The translations under genes were made by a program, and so were the position numbers. Positions 37,870 to 51,530 of a stretch of DNA of 64,000 nucleotides are shown here, in pieces. The notes under the pieces are model-generated. The model searched no databases, was not told the DNA's origin, and saw only the letters and a program-made list of their open reading frames with translations. The stretch lies in assembly GCA_963932145.1 (NCBI GenBank), contig CAWVQA010000085.1, positions 558,001 to 622,000 on the forward strand, in the 5' to 3' direction. Within the stretch, counting starts at the first letter, position 1. Each line of letters opens with the position of its first letter. The DNA is from Acanthosepion lycidas (taxonomy: Eukaryota > Mollusca > Cephalopoda > Sepiida > Sepiidae).

Positions 37870-40281
37870 TTGCCTTCAAATTCATACCGTGATCGTAGCA
37901 TGCATGGACTCGACTCATATGACTGGGATTTCCATGAAAAAGATTGTGGGCCGAAAATGGGTGATCACTGTACATTTCTCTTCTGTTTCCTATTTATATT
38001 TCTATTTTACCTCCTCAATTTAGCATTATGGACAGGGAAAGACCTAATCTAAGATCTGCACAAAAATATTTTGCCTTCAAATTCATACCGTGATCGTAGC
38101 ATGCATGGACTCGACTCATATGACTGGGATTTCCCTGAAAAAGATTGTGGGCCGAAAATGGGTGATCACTGTACATTTCTCTTCTGTTTCCTATTTATAT
38201 TTATATTTTACCTCCTCAATTTAGCATTATGGACAGAGAAAGACCTAATCTAAGATCTGCACAAAAATATTTTGCCTTCAAATTCATACCGTGATCGTAG
38301 CATGCATGGACTCGACTCATATGACTGGGATTTCCATGAAAAAGATTGTGGGCCGAAAATGGGTGATCACTTTAAATTTCTTTTCTGTTTCCTATTTATA
38401 TTTATATTTTACCTCCTCAATTTAGCATTATGGACAGGGAAAGACCTAATCTAAGATCTGCACAAAAATATTTTGCCTTCAAATTCATACCGTGATCGTA
38501 GCATGCATGGACTCGAATCATATGACTGGGATTTCCCTGAAAAAGATTGTGGGCCGAAAATGGGTGATCACTGTACATTTCTCTTCTGTTTCCTATTTAT
38601 ATTTCTATTTTACCTCCTCAATTTAGCATTATGGACAGGGAAAGACCTAATCTAAGATCTGCACAAAAATATTTTGCCTTCAAATTCATACCGTGATCGT
38701 AGCATGCATGGACTCGACTCATATGACTGGGATTTCCATGAAAAAGATTGTGGGCCGAAAATGGGTGATCACTGTACATTTCTCTTCTGTTTCCTATTTA
38801 TATTTCTATTTTACCTCCTCAATTTAGCATTATGGGCAGGGAAAGACCTAATCTAAGATCTACACAAAAATATTTTGCCTTCAAATTCATACCGTGATCG
38901 TAGCATGCATGGACTCGACTCATATGACTGGGATTTCCATGAAAAAGATTGTGGGCCGAAAATGGGTGATCACTGTACATTTCTCTTCTGTTTCCTATTT
39001 CTATTTATATTTTACCTCCTCAATTTAGCATTATGGACAGGGCAAGACCTAATCTAAGATCTGCACAAAAATATTTTGCCTTCAAATTCATACCGTGATC
39101 GTAGCATGCATGGACTCGACTCATATGACTGGGATTTCCATGAAAAAGATTGTGGGCCGAAAATGGGTGATCACTGTACATTTCTCTTCTGTTTCCTATT
39201 TATATTTCTATTTTAGCTCCTCAATTTAGCATTATGGCCAGGGAAAGACCTTATCTAAGCTCTGCACAAAAATATTTTGCATTCAAATTCATACCGTGAT
39301 CGTAGCATGCATGGACTCGAATCATATGACTGGGATTTCCCTGAAAAAGTTTGTGGGCCCAAAATGGGTGATCACTGTACATTTCTCTTCTGTTTCCTAT
39401 TTATATTTATATTTTACCTCCTCAATTTAGCATTATGGACAGGGAAAGACCTAATCTAAGATCTGCACAAAAATATTTTGCCTTCAAATTCATACCGTGA
39501 TCGTAGCATGCATGGACTCGACTCATATGACTGGGATTTCCATGAAAAAGATTGTGGGCCGAAAATGGGTGATCACTGTACATTTCTCTTCTGTTTCCTA
39601 TTTATATTTATATTTTACCTCCTCAATTTAGCATTATGGACAGGGACAGACCTAATCTAAAATCTGCACAAAAATATTTTGCCTTCAAATTCATACCGTG
39701 ATCGTAGCATGCATGGACTCGACTCATATGACTGGGATTTCCATGAAAAAGATTGTGGGCCGAAAATGGGTGATCACTGTACATTTCTCTTCTGTTTCCT
39801 ATTTATATTTATATTTTACCTCCTCAATTTAGCATTATGGAGAAGGAAAGACCTAATCTAAAATCTGCACAAAAATATTTTGCCTTCAAATTCATACCGT
39901 GATCGTAGCATGCATGGACTCGACTCATATGACTGGGATTTCCATGAAAAAGATTGTGGGCCGAAAATGGGTGATCACTGTACATTTCTCTTCTGTTTCC
40001 TATTTATATTTATATTTTACCTCCTCAATTTAGCATTATGGACAGGGAAAGACCTAATCTAAGATCTGCACAAAAATATTTTGCCTTCAAATTCATACCG
40101 TGATCGTAGCATGCATGGACTCGACTCATATGACTGGGATTTCCATGAAAAAGATTGTGGGCCGAAAATGGGTGATCACTGTACATTTCTCTTCTGTTTC
40201 CTATTTATATTTCTATTGTACCTCCTCAATTTAGCATTATGGACAGGGAAAGACATAATCTAAGATCTGCACAAAAATATT
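37870..40281. repeat. Weakly ordered monomers
   Basis: Twelve monomers lack a clear HOR. Shared minor variants are TTTCCCTGAAAAAG (38071, 38473, 39277), GAATCATATG (38473, 39277) and GGGACAGACC (39478). Unit 38272 has TTTAAATTTCTTTTC. Unit 39076 is the last with GGCCAGGG. Unit 39679 has GGAGAAGG, an early relative of the GGAGAGGG marker used by all later HORs. Confidence 0.82.
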
Positions 40282-42691
40282 TTGCCTTTAAATTCATACC
40301 GTGATCGTAGCATGCATGGAATCGACTCATATGACTGGGATTTCCATGAAAAAGATTGTGGGCCGAAAATGGGTGATCACTGTACATTTCTCTTCTGTTT
40401 CCTATTTATATTTATATTTTACCTCCTCAATTTAGCATTATGGAGAGGGAAAGACTTAATCTACGATCTGCACAAAAATATTTTGCCTTCAAATTCATAC
40501 TGTGATCATAGCATGTATGGACTCGACTCATATGACTGGGATTTCCATGAAAAAGAATTTGGGCCGAAAATGGGTGATCACTGTACATTTCTCTTCTGTT
40601 TCCTATTTATATTTATATTTTACCTCCTCAATTTAGCATTATGGACGGGGAAAGACCTAATCTAAAATCTGCACAAAAATATTTTGCCTTCAAATTCATA
40701 CCGTGATCGTAGCATGCATGGACTCGACTCATATGACTGGGATTTCCATGAAAAAGATTGTGGGCCGAAAATGGGTGATCACTGTACATTTCTCTTCTGT
40801 TTCCTATTTATATTTCTATTTTACCTCCTCAATTTAGCATTATGGACAGGGAAAGACCTAATCTAAGATCTGCACCAAAATATTTTGCCTTCAAATTCAT
40901 ACCGTGATCGTAGCATGCATGGACTCGACTCATATGACTGGGATTTCCATGAAAAAATTGTGGGCCGAAAATGGGTGATCACTGTACATTTCTCTTCTGT
41001 TTCCTATTTATATTTATATTTTACCTCCTCAATTTAGCATTATGGACAGGGACAGACCTAATCTAAAATCTGCACAAAAATATTTTGCCTTCAAATTCAT
41101 ACCGTGATCGTACCATGCATGGACTCGACTCATATGACTGGGATTTCCATGAAAAAGATTGTGGGCCGAAAATGGGTGATCACTGTACATTTCTCTTCTG
41201 TTTGCTATTTATATTTATATTTTACCTCCTCAATTTAGCATTATGGAGAGGGAAAGACCTAATCTAAGATCTGCACAAAAATATTTTGCCTTCAAATTCA
41301 TACCGTGATCATAGCATGTATGGACTCGACTCATATGACTGGGATTTCCATGAAAAAGAATTTGGGCCGAAAATGGGTGATCACTGTACATTTCTCTTCT
41401 GTTTCCTATTTATATTTACATTTTACCTCCTCAATTTAGCATTATGGAGAGGGAAAGACCTAATCTAAAATCTGCACTAAATATTTTGCCTTCAAATTCA
41501 TACCGTGATCGTAGCATGCATGGACTCGACTCATATGACTGGGATTTCCATGAAAAAGATTGTGGGCCAAAAATGGGTGATCACTGTACATTTCTCTTCT
41601 GTTTCCTATTTATATTTCTATTTTACCTCCTCAATTTAGCATTATGGACAGGGAAAGACCTAATCTAAGATCTGCACAAAAATATTTTGCCTTCAAATTC
41701 ATACCGTGATCGTAGCATGCATGGACTCGACTCATATGACTGGGATTTCCATGAAAAAGATTGTGGGCCGAAAACTGGTGATCACTGTACATTTCTCTTC
41801 TGATTCCTATTTATATTTCTATTTTACCTACTCAATTTAGCATTATGGACAGGGAAAGACCTAATCTAAGATCTGCACAAAAATATTTTGCCTTCAAATT
41901 CATACCGTGATCGTAGCATGCATGGACTCGACTCATATGACTGGGATTTCCATGAAAAAGAATGTGGGCCGAAAATGGGTGATCACTGTACATTTCTCTT
42001 CTGTTTCCTATTTATATTTCTATTTTACCTCCTCAATTTAGCATTATGGACAGGGCAAGACCTAATCTAAAATCTGCACAAAAATATTTTGCCTTCAAAT
42101 TCATACCGTGATCGTAGCATGCATGGACTCGACTCATATGACTGGGATTTCCATGAAAAAGATTGTGGGCCGAAAATGGGTGATCACTGTACATTTCTCT
42201 TCTGATTCCTATTTATATTTCTATTTTACCTCCTCAATTTAGCATTATGGACAGGGAAAGACCTAATCTAAGATCTGCAAAAAAATATTTTGCCTTCAAA
42301 TTCATACCGTGATCGTAGCATGCATGGAATCGACTCATATGACTGGGATTTCCATGAAAAAGATTGTGGGCCGAAAATGGTTGATCACTGTACATTTCTC
42401 TTCTGTTTCCTATTTATATTTCTATTTTACCTCCTCAATTTAGCATTATGGACAGGGAAACACCTAATCTAAGATCTGCACAAAAATATTTTGCCTTCAA
42501 ATTCATACCGTGATCGTAGCATGTATGGACTCGACTCATATGACTGGGATTTCCATGAAAAAGAATTTGGGCCGAAAATGGGTGATCACTGTACATTTCT
42601 CTTTTGTTTCCTATTTATATTTCTATTTTACCTCCTCAATTTAGCATTATGGACAGGGAAAGACCTAATCTAAAATCTGCACAAAAATATT
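40282..42691. repeat. Founder-like monomers of the right-hand HORs
   Basis: This is where the markers of the right third first occur together: GGAGAGGG, GATCATAGCATGTATGG with GAATTTGGG, CGTACCATGC, GGGACAGACC, GGGCAAGACC and CTGATTCC. Monomers 40282, 40483 and 40684 correspond to 41085, 41286 and 41486 at about 803 bp. One-base losses lie near 40.95 kb (GAAAAAATTG) and 41.48 kb (CACTAAATATT). In the unit at 40282 the usual TAA at 40462-40464 reads TAC. Confidence 0.83.
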
Positions 42692-44700
42692 TTGCCTTCA
42701 AATTCATACCGTGATCGTAGCATGCATGGACTCGACTCATATGACTGGGATTTCCATGAAAAAGATTGTGGGCCGAAAATGGGTGATCACTGTACATTTC
42801 TCTTCTGTTTCCTATTTATATTTATATTTTACCTCCTCAATTTAGCATTATGGACAGGGACAGACCTAATCTAAAATCTGCACAAAAATATTTTGCCTTC
42901 AAATTTATGCCGTGATCGTAGCATGCATGGACTCGACTCATATGACTGGGATTTCCATGAAAAAGATTGTGGGCCGAAAATGGGTGATCACTGTACATTT
43001 CTCTTCTGTTTCCTATTTATATTTATATTTTACCTCCTCAATTTAGCATTATGGAGAGGGAAAGACCTAATCTAAGTTCTGCACAAAAATATTTTGCCTT
43101 CAAATTCATACCGTGATCATAGCATGTATGGACTCGACTCATATGACTGGGATTTCCATGAAAAAGATTGTGGGCCAAAAATGGGTGATCACTGTACATT
43201 TCTCTTCTGTTTCCTATTTATATTTCAATTTTACCTCCTCAATTTAGCATTGTGGACAGGGAAAGACCTAATCTAAGATCTGCACAAAAATATTTTGCCT
43301 TCAAATTCATACCGTGATCGTAGCATGAATGGACTCGACTCATAAGACTGGGATTTCCAGGAAAAGATTGTGGGCCGAAAATGGGTGATCACTGTACATT
43401 TCTCTTCTGTTTCCTATTTATATTTATATTTTACCTCCTCAATTTAGCATTATGGACAGGGCAAGACCTAATCTAAAATCTGCACAAAAATATTTTGCCT
43501 TCAAATTCATACCGTGATCGTAGCATGCATGGTCTCGACTCATATGACTGGGATTTCCATGAAAAAGATTGTGGGCCGAAAATGGGTGATCACTGTACAT
43601 ATCTCTTCTGTTTCCTATTTATATTTATATTTTACCTCCTCAATTTAGCATTATGGACAGGGACAGACCTAATCTAAAATCTGCACAAAAATATTTTGCC
43701 TTCAAATTCATACCGTGATCGTACCATGCATGGACTCGACTCATATGATTGGGATTTCCATGAAAAAGATTGTGGGCCGAAAATGGGTGATCACTGTACA
43801 TTTCTCTTCTGTTTCCTATTTATATTTATATTTTACCTCCTCAATTTAGCATTATGGAGAGGGAAAGACCTAATCTAAGATCTGCATAAAAATATTTTGC
43901 CTTCAAATTCATACCGTGATCATAGCATGTATGGACTCGACTCATATGACTGGGATTTCCATGAAAAAGATTGTGGGCCGAAAATGGGTGATCACTGTAC
44001 ATATCTCTTCTGTTTCCTATTTATATTTCTATTTTACCTCCTCAATTTAGCATTATGGACAGGGCAAGACCTAATCTAAAATCTGCACAAAAATATTTTG
44101 CCTTCAAATTCATACCGTGATCGTACCATGCATGGACTCGACTCATATGACTGGGATTTCCATGAAAAAGATTGTGGGCCGAAAATGGGTGATCACTGTA
44201 CATTTCTCTTCTGTTTCCTATTTATATTTATATTTTACCTCCTCAATTTAGCATTATGGACAGGGAAAGACCTAATCTAAGATCTGCACAAAAATATTTT
44301 GCCTTCAAATTAATACCGTGATCATAGCATGTATGGACTCGACTCATATGACTGGGATTTCCATGAAAAAGAATTTGGGCCGAAAATGGGTGATCACTGT
44401 ACATTTCACTTCTGTTTCCTATTTATATTTATATTTTACCTCCTCAATTTAGCATTATGGACAGGGAAAGACCTAATCTAAAATCTGCACAAAAATATTT
44501 TGCCTTCAAATTCATACCGTGATCGTAGCATGCATGGACTCGACTCATATGACTGGGATTTCCATGAAAGAGATTGTGGGCCGAAAATTGGTGATCACTG
44601 TACATTTCTCTTCTGTTTCCTATTTATATTTCTATTTTACCTCCTCAATTTAGCATTATGGACAGGGAAAGACCTAATCTAAGATCTGCACAAAAATATT
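42692..44700. repeat. 10-mer HOR (2009 bp), copy 1
   Basis: Ordered markers are: GGGACAGACC (42692); AAATTTATGCCG with GGAGAGGG (42893); GATCATAGC with GGGCCAAAAATG and TTTCAATT (43094); GCATGAATGG with CATAAGACTGG and CCAGGAAAAGATT (43295, 200 bp); GGTCTCGACTC with TACATATCTC (43495); CGTACCATGC with GGAGAGGG (43696); then 43897, 44098, 44299 (GAATTTGGG) and 44500 (GAAAGAGATTG, AAATTGGTG). Unit 43897 is a hybrid, with GATCATAGCATGTATGG at its start and TACATATCTC plus GGGCAAG at its end. Confidence 0.9.
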
Positions 44701-46709
44701 TTGCCTTCAAATTCATACCGTGATCGTAGCATGCATGGACTCGACTCATATGACTGGGATTTCCATGAAAAAGATTGTGGGCGGAAAATGGGTGATCACT
44801 GTACATTTCTCTTCTGTTTCCTATTTATATTTATATTTTACCTCCTCAATTTAGCATTATGGACAGGGACAGACCTAATCTAAAATCTGCACAAAAATAT
44901 TTTGCCTTCAAATTTATGCCGTGATCGTAGCATGCATGGACTCGACTCATATGACTGGGATTTCCATGAAAAAGATTGTGGGCCGAAAATGGGTGATCAC
45001 TGTACATTTCTCTTCTGTTTCCTATTTATATTTATATTTTACCTCCTCAATTTAGCATTATGGAGAGGGAAAGACCTAATCTAAGTTCTGCACAAAAATA
45101 TTTTGCCTTCAAATTCATACCGTGATCATAGCATGTATGGACTCGACTCATATGACTGGGATTTCCATGAAAAAGATTGTGGGCCAAAAATGGGTGATCA
45201 CTGTACATTTCTCTTCTGTTTCCTATTTATATTTCAATTTTACCTCCTCAATTTAGCATTGTGGACAGGGAAAGACCTAATCTAAGATCTGCACAAAAAT
45301 ATTTTGCCTTCAAATTCATACCGTGATCGTAGCATGAATGGACTCGACTCATAAGACTGGGATTTCCAGGAAAAGATTGTGGGCCGAAAATGGGTGATCA
45401 CTGTACATTTCTCTTCTGTTTCCTATTTATATTTATATTTTACCTCCTCAATTTAGCATTATGGACAGGGCAAGACCTAATCTAAAATCTGCACAAAAAT
45501 ATTTTGCCTTCAAATTCATACCGTGATCGTAGCATGCATGGTCTCGACTCATATGACTGGGATTTCCATGAAAAAGATTGTGGGCCGAAAATGGGTGATC
45601 ACTGTACATATCTCTTCTGTTTCCTATTTATATTTATATTTTACCTCCTCAATTTAGCATTATGGACAGGGACAGACCTAATCTAAAATCTGCACAAAAA
45701 TATTTTGCCTTCAAATTCATACCGTGATCGTACCATGCATGGACTCGACTCATATGATTGGGATTTCCATGAAAAAGATTGTGGGCCCAAAATGGGTGAT
45801 CACTGTACATTTCTCTTCTGTTTCCTATTTATATTTATATTTTACCTCCTCAATTTAGCATTATGGAGAGGGAAAGACCTAATCTAAGATCTGCATAAAA
45901 ATATTTTGCCTTCAAATTCATACCGTGATCATAGCATGTATGGACTCGACTCATATGACTGGGATTTCCATGAAAAAGAATTTGGGCCGAAAATGGGTGA
46001 TCACTGTACATTTCACTTCTGTTTCCTATTTATATTTATATTTTACCTCCTCAATTTAGCATTATGGACAGGGAAAGACCTAATCTAAAATCTGCACAAA
46101 AATATTTTGCCTTCAAATTCATACCGTGATCGTAGCATGCATGGACTCGACTCATATGACTGGGATTTCCATGAAAGAGATTGTGGGCCGAAAATTGGTG
46201 ATCACTGTACATTTCTCTTCTGTTTCCTATTTATATTTCTATTTTACCTCCTCAATTTAGCATTATGGACAGGGAAAGACCTAATCTAAGATCTGCACAA
46301 AAATATTTTGCCTTCAAATTCATACCGTGATCGTAGCATGCATGGACTCGACTCATATGACTGGGATTTCCATGAAAAAGATTGTGGGCGGAAAATGGGT
46401 GATCACTGTACATTTCTCTTCTGTTTCCTATTTATATTTATATTTTACCTCCTCAATTTAGCATTATGGACAGGGCAAGACCTAATCTAAAATCTGCACA
46501 AAAATATTTTGCCTTCAAATTCATACCGTGATCGTAGCATGCATGGACTCGCCTCATATGACTGGGATTTCCATGAAAAAGATTGTGGGCCGAAAATGGG
46601 TGATCACTGTACATTTCTCATCTGATTCCTATTTATATTTCTATTTTACCTCCTCAATTTAGCATTATGGACAGGGAAAGACCTAATCTAAAATCTGCAC
46701 AAAAATATT
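44701..46709. repeat. 10-mer HOR copy 2, grading into the 6-mer
   Basis: Units 44701 to 45887 repeat copy 1 at 2009 bp, including the same one-base loss (CCAGGAAAAGATT near 45.37 kb), GCATGAATGG and AAATTTATGCCG. From 45906 the order becomes GAATTTGGG with CATTTCACTTC, GAAAGAGATTG, GGGCGGAAAATG with GGGCAAG, and GACTCGCCTC with CTCATCTGATTCC. With 45504 and 45705 this makes the first unit of the 1206-bp 6-mer that follows. Confidence 0.88.
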
Positions 46710-47915
46710 TTGCCTTCAAATTCATACCGTGATCGTAGCATGCATGGACTCGACTCATATGACTGGGATTTCCATGAAAAAGATTGTGGGCCGAAAATGG
46801 GTGATCACTGTACATTTCTCTTCTGTTTCCTATTTATATTTATATTTTACCTCCTCAATTTAGCATTATGGACAGGGACAGACCTAATCTAAAATCTGCA
46901 CAAAAATATTTTGCCTTCAAATTCATACCGTGATCGTACCATGCATGGACTCGACTCATATGACTGGGATTTCCATGAAAAAGATTGTGGGCCGAAAATG
47001 GGTGATCACTGTACATTTCTCTTCTGTTTCCTATTTATATTTATATTTTACCTCCTCAATTTAGCATTATGGAGAGGGAAAGACCTAATCTAAGATCTGC
47101 ACAAAAATATTTTGCCTTCAAATTCATACCGTGATCATAGCATGTATGGACTCGACTCATATGACTGGGATTTCCATGAAAAAGAATTTGGGCCGAAAAT
47201 GGGTGATCACTGTACATTTCTCTTCTGTTTCCTATTTATATTTATATTTTACCTCCTCAATTTAGCATTATGGACAGGGAAAGACCTAATCTAAAATCTG
47301 CACAAAAATATTTTGCCTTCAAATTCATACCGTGATCGTAGCATGCATGGACTCGACTCATATGACTGGGATTTCCATGAAAGAGATTGTGGGCCGAAAA
47401 TGGGTGATCACTGTACATTTCTCTTCTGTTTCCTATTTATATTTCTATTTTACCTCCTCAATTTAGCATTATGGACAGGGAAAGACCTAATCTAAGATCT
47501 GCACAAAAATATTTTGCCTTCAAATTCATACCGTGATCGTAGCATGCATGGACTCGACTCATATGACTGGGATTTCCATGAAAAAGATTGTGGGCCGAAA
47601 ATGGGTGATCACTGTACATTTCTCTTCTGTTTCCTATTTATATTTATATTTTACCTCCTCAATTTAGCATTATGGACAGGGCAAGACCTAATCTAAAATC
47701 TGCACAAAAATATTTTGCCTTCAAATTCATACCGTGATCGTAGCATGCATGGACTCGCCTCATATGACTGGGATTTCCATGAAAAAGATTGCGGGCCGAA
47801 AATGGGTGATCACTGTACATTTCTCATCTGATTCTTATTTATATTTCTATTTTACCTCCTCAATTTAGCATTATGGACAGGGAAAGACCTAATCTAAGAT
47901 CTGCAAAAAAATATT
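46710..47915. repeat. 6-mer HOR (1206 bp), unit 2
   Basis: The six monomers are marked in order by GGGACAGACC; CGTACCATGC with GGAGAGGG; GATCATAGCATGTATGG with GAATTTGGG; GAAAGAGATTG; GGGCAAGACC; and GACTCGCCTC with CTCATCTGATTC. The same six types form 45504-46709 before it and 47916-49121 after it. The final monomer has CTGATTCTTATTT and GATTGCGGGCC, private to this copy. Confidence 0.9.
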
Positions 47916-49121
47916 TTGCCTTCAAATTCATACCGTGATCGTAGCATGCATGGAATCGACTCATATGACTGGGATTTCCATGAAAAAGATTGTGGGCCGA
48001 AAATGGTTGATCACTGTACATTTCTCTTCTGTTTCCTATTTATATTTATATTTTACCTCCTCAATTTAGCATTATGGACAGGGACAGACCTAATCTAAAA
48101 TCTGCACAAAAATATTTTGCCTTCAAATTCATACCGTGATCGTACCATGCATGGACTCGACTCATATGACTGGGATTTCCATGAAAAAGATTGTGGGCCG
48201 AAAATGGGTGATCACTGTACATTTCTCTTCTGTTTCCTATTTATATTTATATTTTACCTCCTCAATTTAGCATTATGGAGAGGGAAAGACCTAATCTAAG
48301 ATCTACACAAAAATATTTTGCCTTCAAATTCATACCGTGATCATAGCATGTATGGACTCGACTCATATGACTGGGATTTCCATGAAAAAGAATTTGGGCC
48401 GAAAATGGGTGATCACTGTACATTTCTCTTCTGTTTCCTATTTATATTTATATTTTACCTCCTCAATTTAGCATTATGGACAGGGAAAGACCTAATCTAA
48501 AATCTGCACAAAAATATTTTGCCTTCAAATTCATACCGTGATCGTAGCATGCATGGACTCGACTCATATGACTGGGATTTCCATGAAAGAGATTGTGGGC
48601 CGAAAATGGGTGATCACTGTACATTTCTCTTCTGTTTCCTATTTATATTTCTATTTTACCTCCTCAATTTAGCATTATGGACAGGGAAAGACCTAATCTA
48701 AGATCTGCACAAAAATATTTTGCCTTCAAATTCATACCGTGATCGTAGCATGCATGGACTCGACTCATATGACTGGGATTTCCATGAAAAAGATTGTGGG
48801 CCGAAAATGGGTGATCACTGTACATTTCTCTTCTGTTTCCTATTTATATTTATATTTTACCTCCTCAATTTAGCATTATGGACAGGGCAAGACCTAATCT
48901 AAAATCTGCACAAAAATATTTTGCCTTCAAATTCATACCGTGATCGTAGCATGCATGGACTCGCCTCATATGACTGGGATTTCCATGAAAAAGATTGTGG
49001 GCCGAAAATGGGTGATCACTGTACATTTCTCATCTGATTCCTATTTATATTTCTATTTTACCTCCTCAATTTAGCATTATGGACAGGGAAAGACCTAATC
49101 TAAGATCTGCAAAAAAATATT
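47916..49121. repeat. 6-mer HOR (1206 bp), unit 3
   Basis: The order matches the unit before it. The first monomer is different: it begins with GGAATCGACTC and AAATGGTTGATC, as at 49122, but ends with GGGACAGACC, as at 46710. It is therefore a hybrid of two first-position types. AGATCTACACAAAAA near 48.3 kb is a private change. Confidence 0.88.
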
Positions 49122-51530
49122 TTGCCTTCAAATTCATACCGTGATCGTAGCATGCATGGAATCGACTCATATGACTGGGATTTCCATGAAAAAGATTGTG
49201 GGCCGAAAATGGTTGATCACTGTACATTTCTCTTCTGTTTCCTATTTATATTTATATTTTACCTCCTCAATTTAGCATTATGGAAAGGGAAACACCTAAT
49301 CTAAGATCTGCACAAAAATATTTTGCCTTCAAATTCATACCGTGATCGTAGCATGTATGGACTCGACTCATATGACTGGGATTTCCATGAAAAAGAATTT
49401 GGGCCGAAAATGGGTGATCACTGTACATTTCACTTCTGTTTCCTATTTATATTTCTATTTTACCTCCTCAATTTAGCATTATGGACAGGGAAAGACCTAA
49501 TCTAAAATCTGCACAAAAATATTTTGCCTTCAAATTCATACCGTGATCGTAGCATGCATGGATTCGACTCATATGACTGGGATTTCCATGAAAAAGATTG
49601 TGGGCCGAAAATGGGTGATCACTGTACATTTCTCTTCTGATTCCTATTTATATTTCTATTTTACCTCCTCAATTTAGCATTATGGACAGGGAAATACCTA
49701 ATCTAAGATCTGCAAAAAATATTTTGCCTTCAAATTCATACCGTGATCGTAGCATGCATTGAATCGACTCATATGACTGGGATTTCCATGAAAAAGATTG
49801 TGGGCCGAAAATGGTTGATCACTGTACATTTCTCTTCTGTTTCCTATTTATATTTTTATTTTACCTCCTCAATTTAGCATTATGGACAGTGAAACATCTA
49901 ATCTAAGATCTGCACAAAAATATTTTGCCTTCAAATTCATACCGTGATCGTAGCATGTATGGACTCGACTCATATGACTGGGATTTCCATGAAAAAGAAT
50001 TTGGGCCTAAAATGGGTGATCACTGTACATTTCTCTTCTGTTTCCTATTTATATTTATATTTTACCTCTTCAATTTAGCATTATGGACAGGGAAAGACCT
50101 AATCTAAAATCTGCACAAAATATTTTGCTTCAAATTCATACCGTGATCGTAGCATGCATGGACTCGACTCATATGACTGGGATTTCCATTAAAAAGATTG
50201 TGGGCCGAAAATGGTTGATCACTGTACATTTCTCTTCTGTTTCCTATTTATATTTATATTTTAGCTCCTCAATTTAGCATTATGGAAAGGGAAACACCTA
50301 ATCTAAGATCTGCACAAAAATATTTTGCCTTCAAATTCATACCGTGATCGTAGCATGCATGGACTCGACTCATATGACTGGGATTTCCATGAAAAAGATT
50401 GTGGGCCGAAAATGGGTGATCACTGAACATTTCTCTTCTGATTCCTATTTATATTTCTATTTTACCTCCTCAATTTAGCATTATGGACAGGGAAAGACCT
50501 AATCTAAGATCTGCACAAAAATATTTTGCCTTCAAATTCATACCGTGATCGTAGCATGCATTGAATCGACTCATATGACTGGGATTTCCATGAAAAAGAT
50601 TGTGGGCCGAAAATGGTTGATCACTGTACATTTCTCTTCTGTTTCCTATTTATATTTATATTTTACCTCCTCAATTTAGCATTATGGACAGGGAAAGACC
50701 TAATCTAAAATCTGCACAAAAATATTTTGCCTTCAAATTCATACCGTGATCGTAGCATGCATGGACTCGAATCATATGACTGGGATTTCCATGAAAAAGA
50801 TTGTGGGCCGAAAATGGGTGATCACTGTACATTTCTCTTCTGTTTCCTATTTATATTTCTATTTTACCTCTTCAATTTAGCATTATGGACAGGGCAAGAC
50901 CTAATCTAAAATCTGCACAAAAATATTTTGCCTTCAAATTCATACCGTGATCATAGCATGTATGGATTCGACTCATATGACTGGGATTTCCATGAAAAAG
51001 ATTGTGGGCCGAAAATGGGTGACCACTGTACATTTCTCTTCTGTTTCCTATTTATATTTCTATTTTACCTCCTCAATTTAGCATTATGGACAGGGACAGA
51101 CCTAATCTAAAATCTGCACAAAAATATTTTGCCTTCAAATTCATACCGTGATCGTAGCATGCATGGACTCGACTCATATGACTGGGATTTCCATGAAAAA
51201 GATTGTGGGCCGAAAATGGGTGATCACTGTACATTTCTCTTCTATTTCCTATTTATATTTCTATTTTACCTCCTCAATTTAGCATTATGGACAGGGAAAG
51301 ACCTAATCTAAGATCTGCACAAAAATATTTTGCCTTCAAATTCATACCGTGATCGTAGCATGCATGGACTCGACTCATATGACTGGGATTTCCATGAAAA
51401 AGATTGTGGGCCGAAAATGGGTGATCACTGTACATTTCTCTTCTGTTTCCTATTTATATTTATATTTTACCTCCTCAATTTAGCATTATGGACAGGGCAA
51501 GACCTAATCTAAAATCTGCACAAAAATATT
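49122..51530. repeat. Mixed block with clustered one-base losses
   Basis: Markers are: GGAATCGACTC with GGTTGATC and GGAAAGGGAAACACC (49122); GAATTTGGG with CATTTCACTTC (49323); CTGATTCC (49524); GCATTGAATCG (49724 and 50526); CCATTAAAAAG (50125); CTGAACATTTC (50325); GTATGGATTCG with GTGACCAC (50928); and TTCTATTTCC (51129). Losses fall at GCAAAAAATATTTT (49.71 kb), CACAAAATATTTT (50.11 kb) and TTTTGCTTC (50.13 kb). Relatives of nearly every unit recur in 59.4-64 kb. Confidence 0.85.

Noticed and set aside
40282-40665. 127-codon open frame as a gene
   Set aside because: It is two monomers read together after a single TAA-to-TAC change, with no promoter, distinct codon use or conservation beyond the satellite itself.
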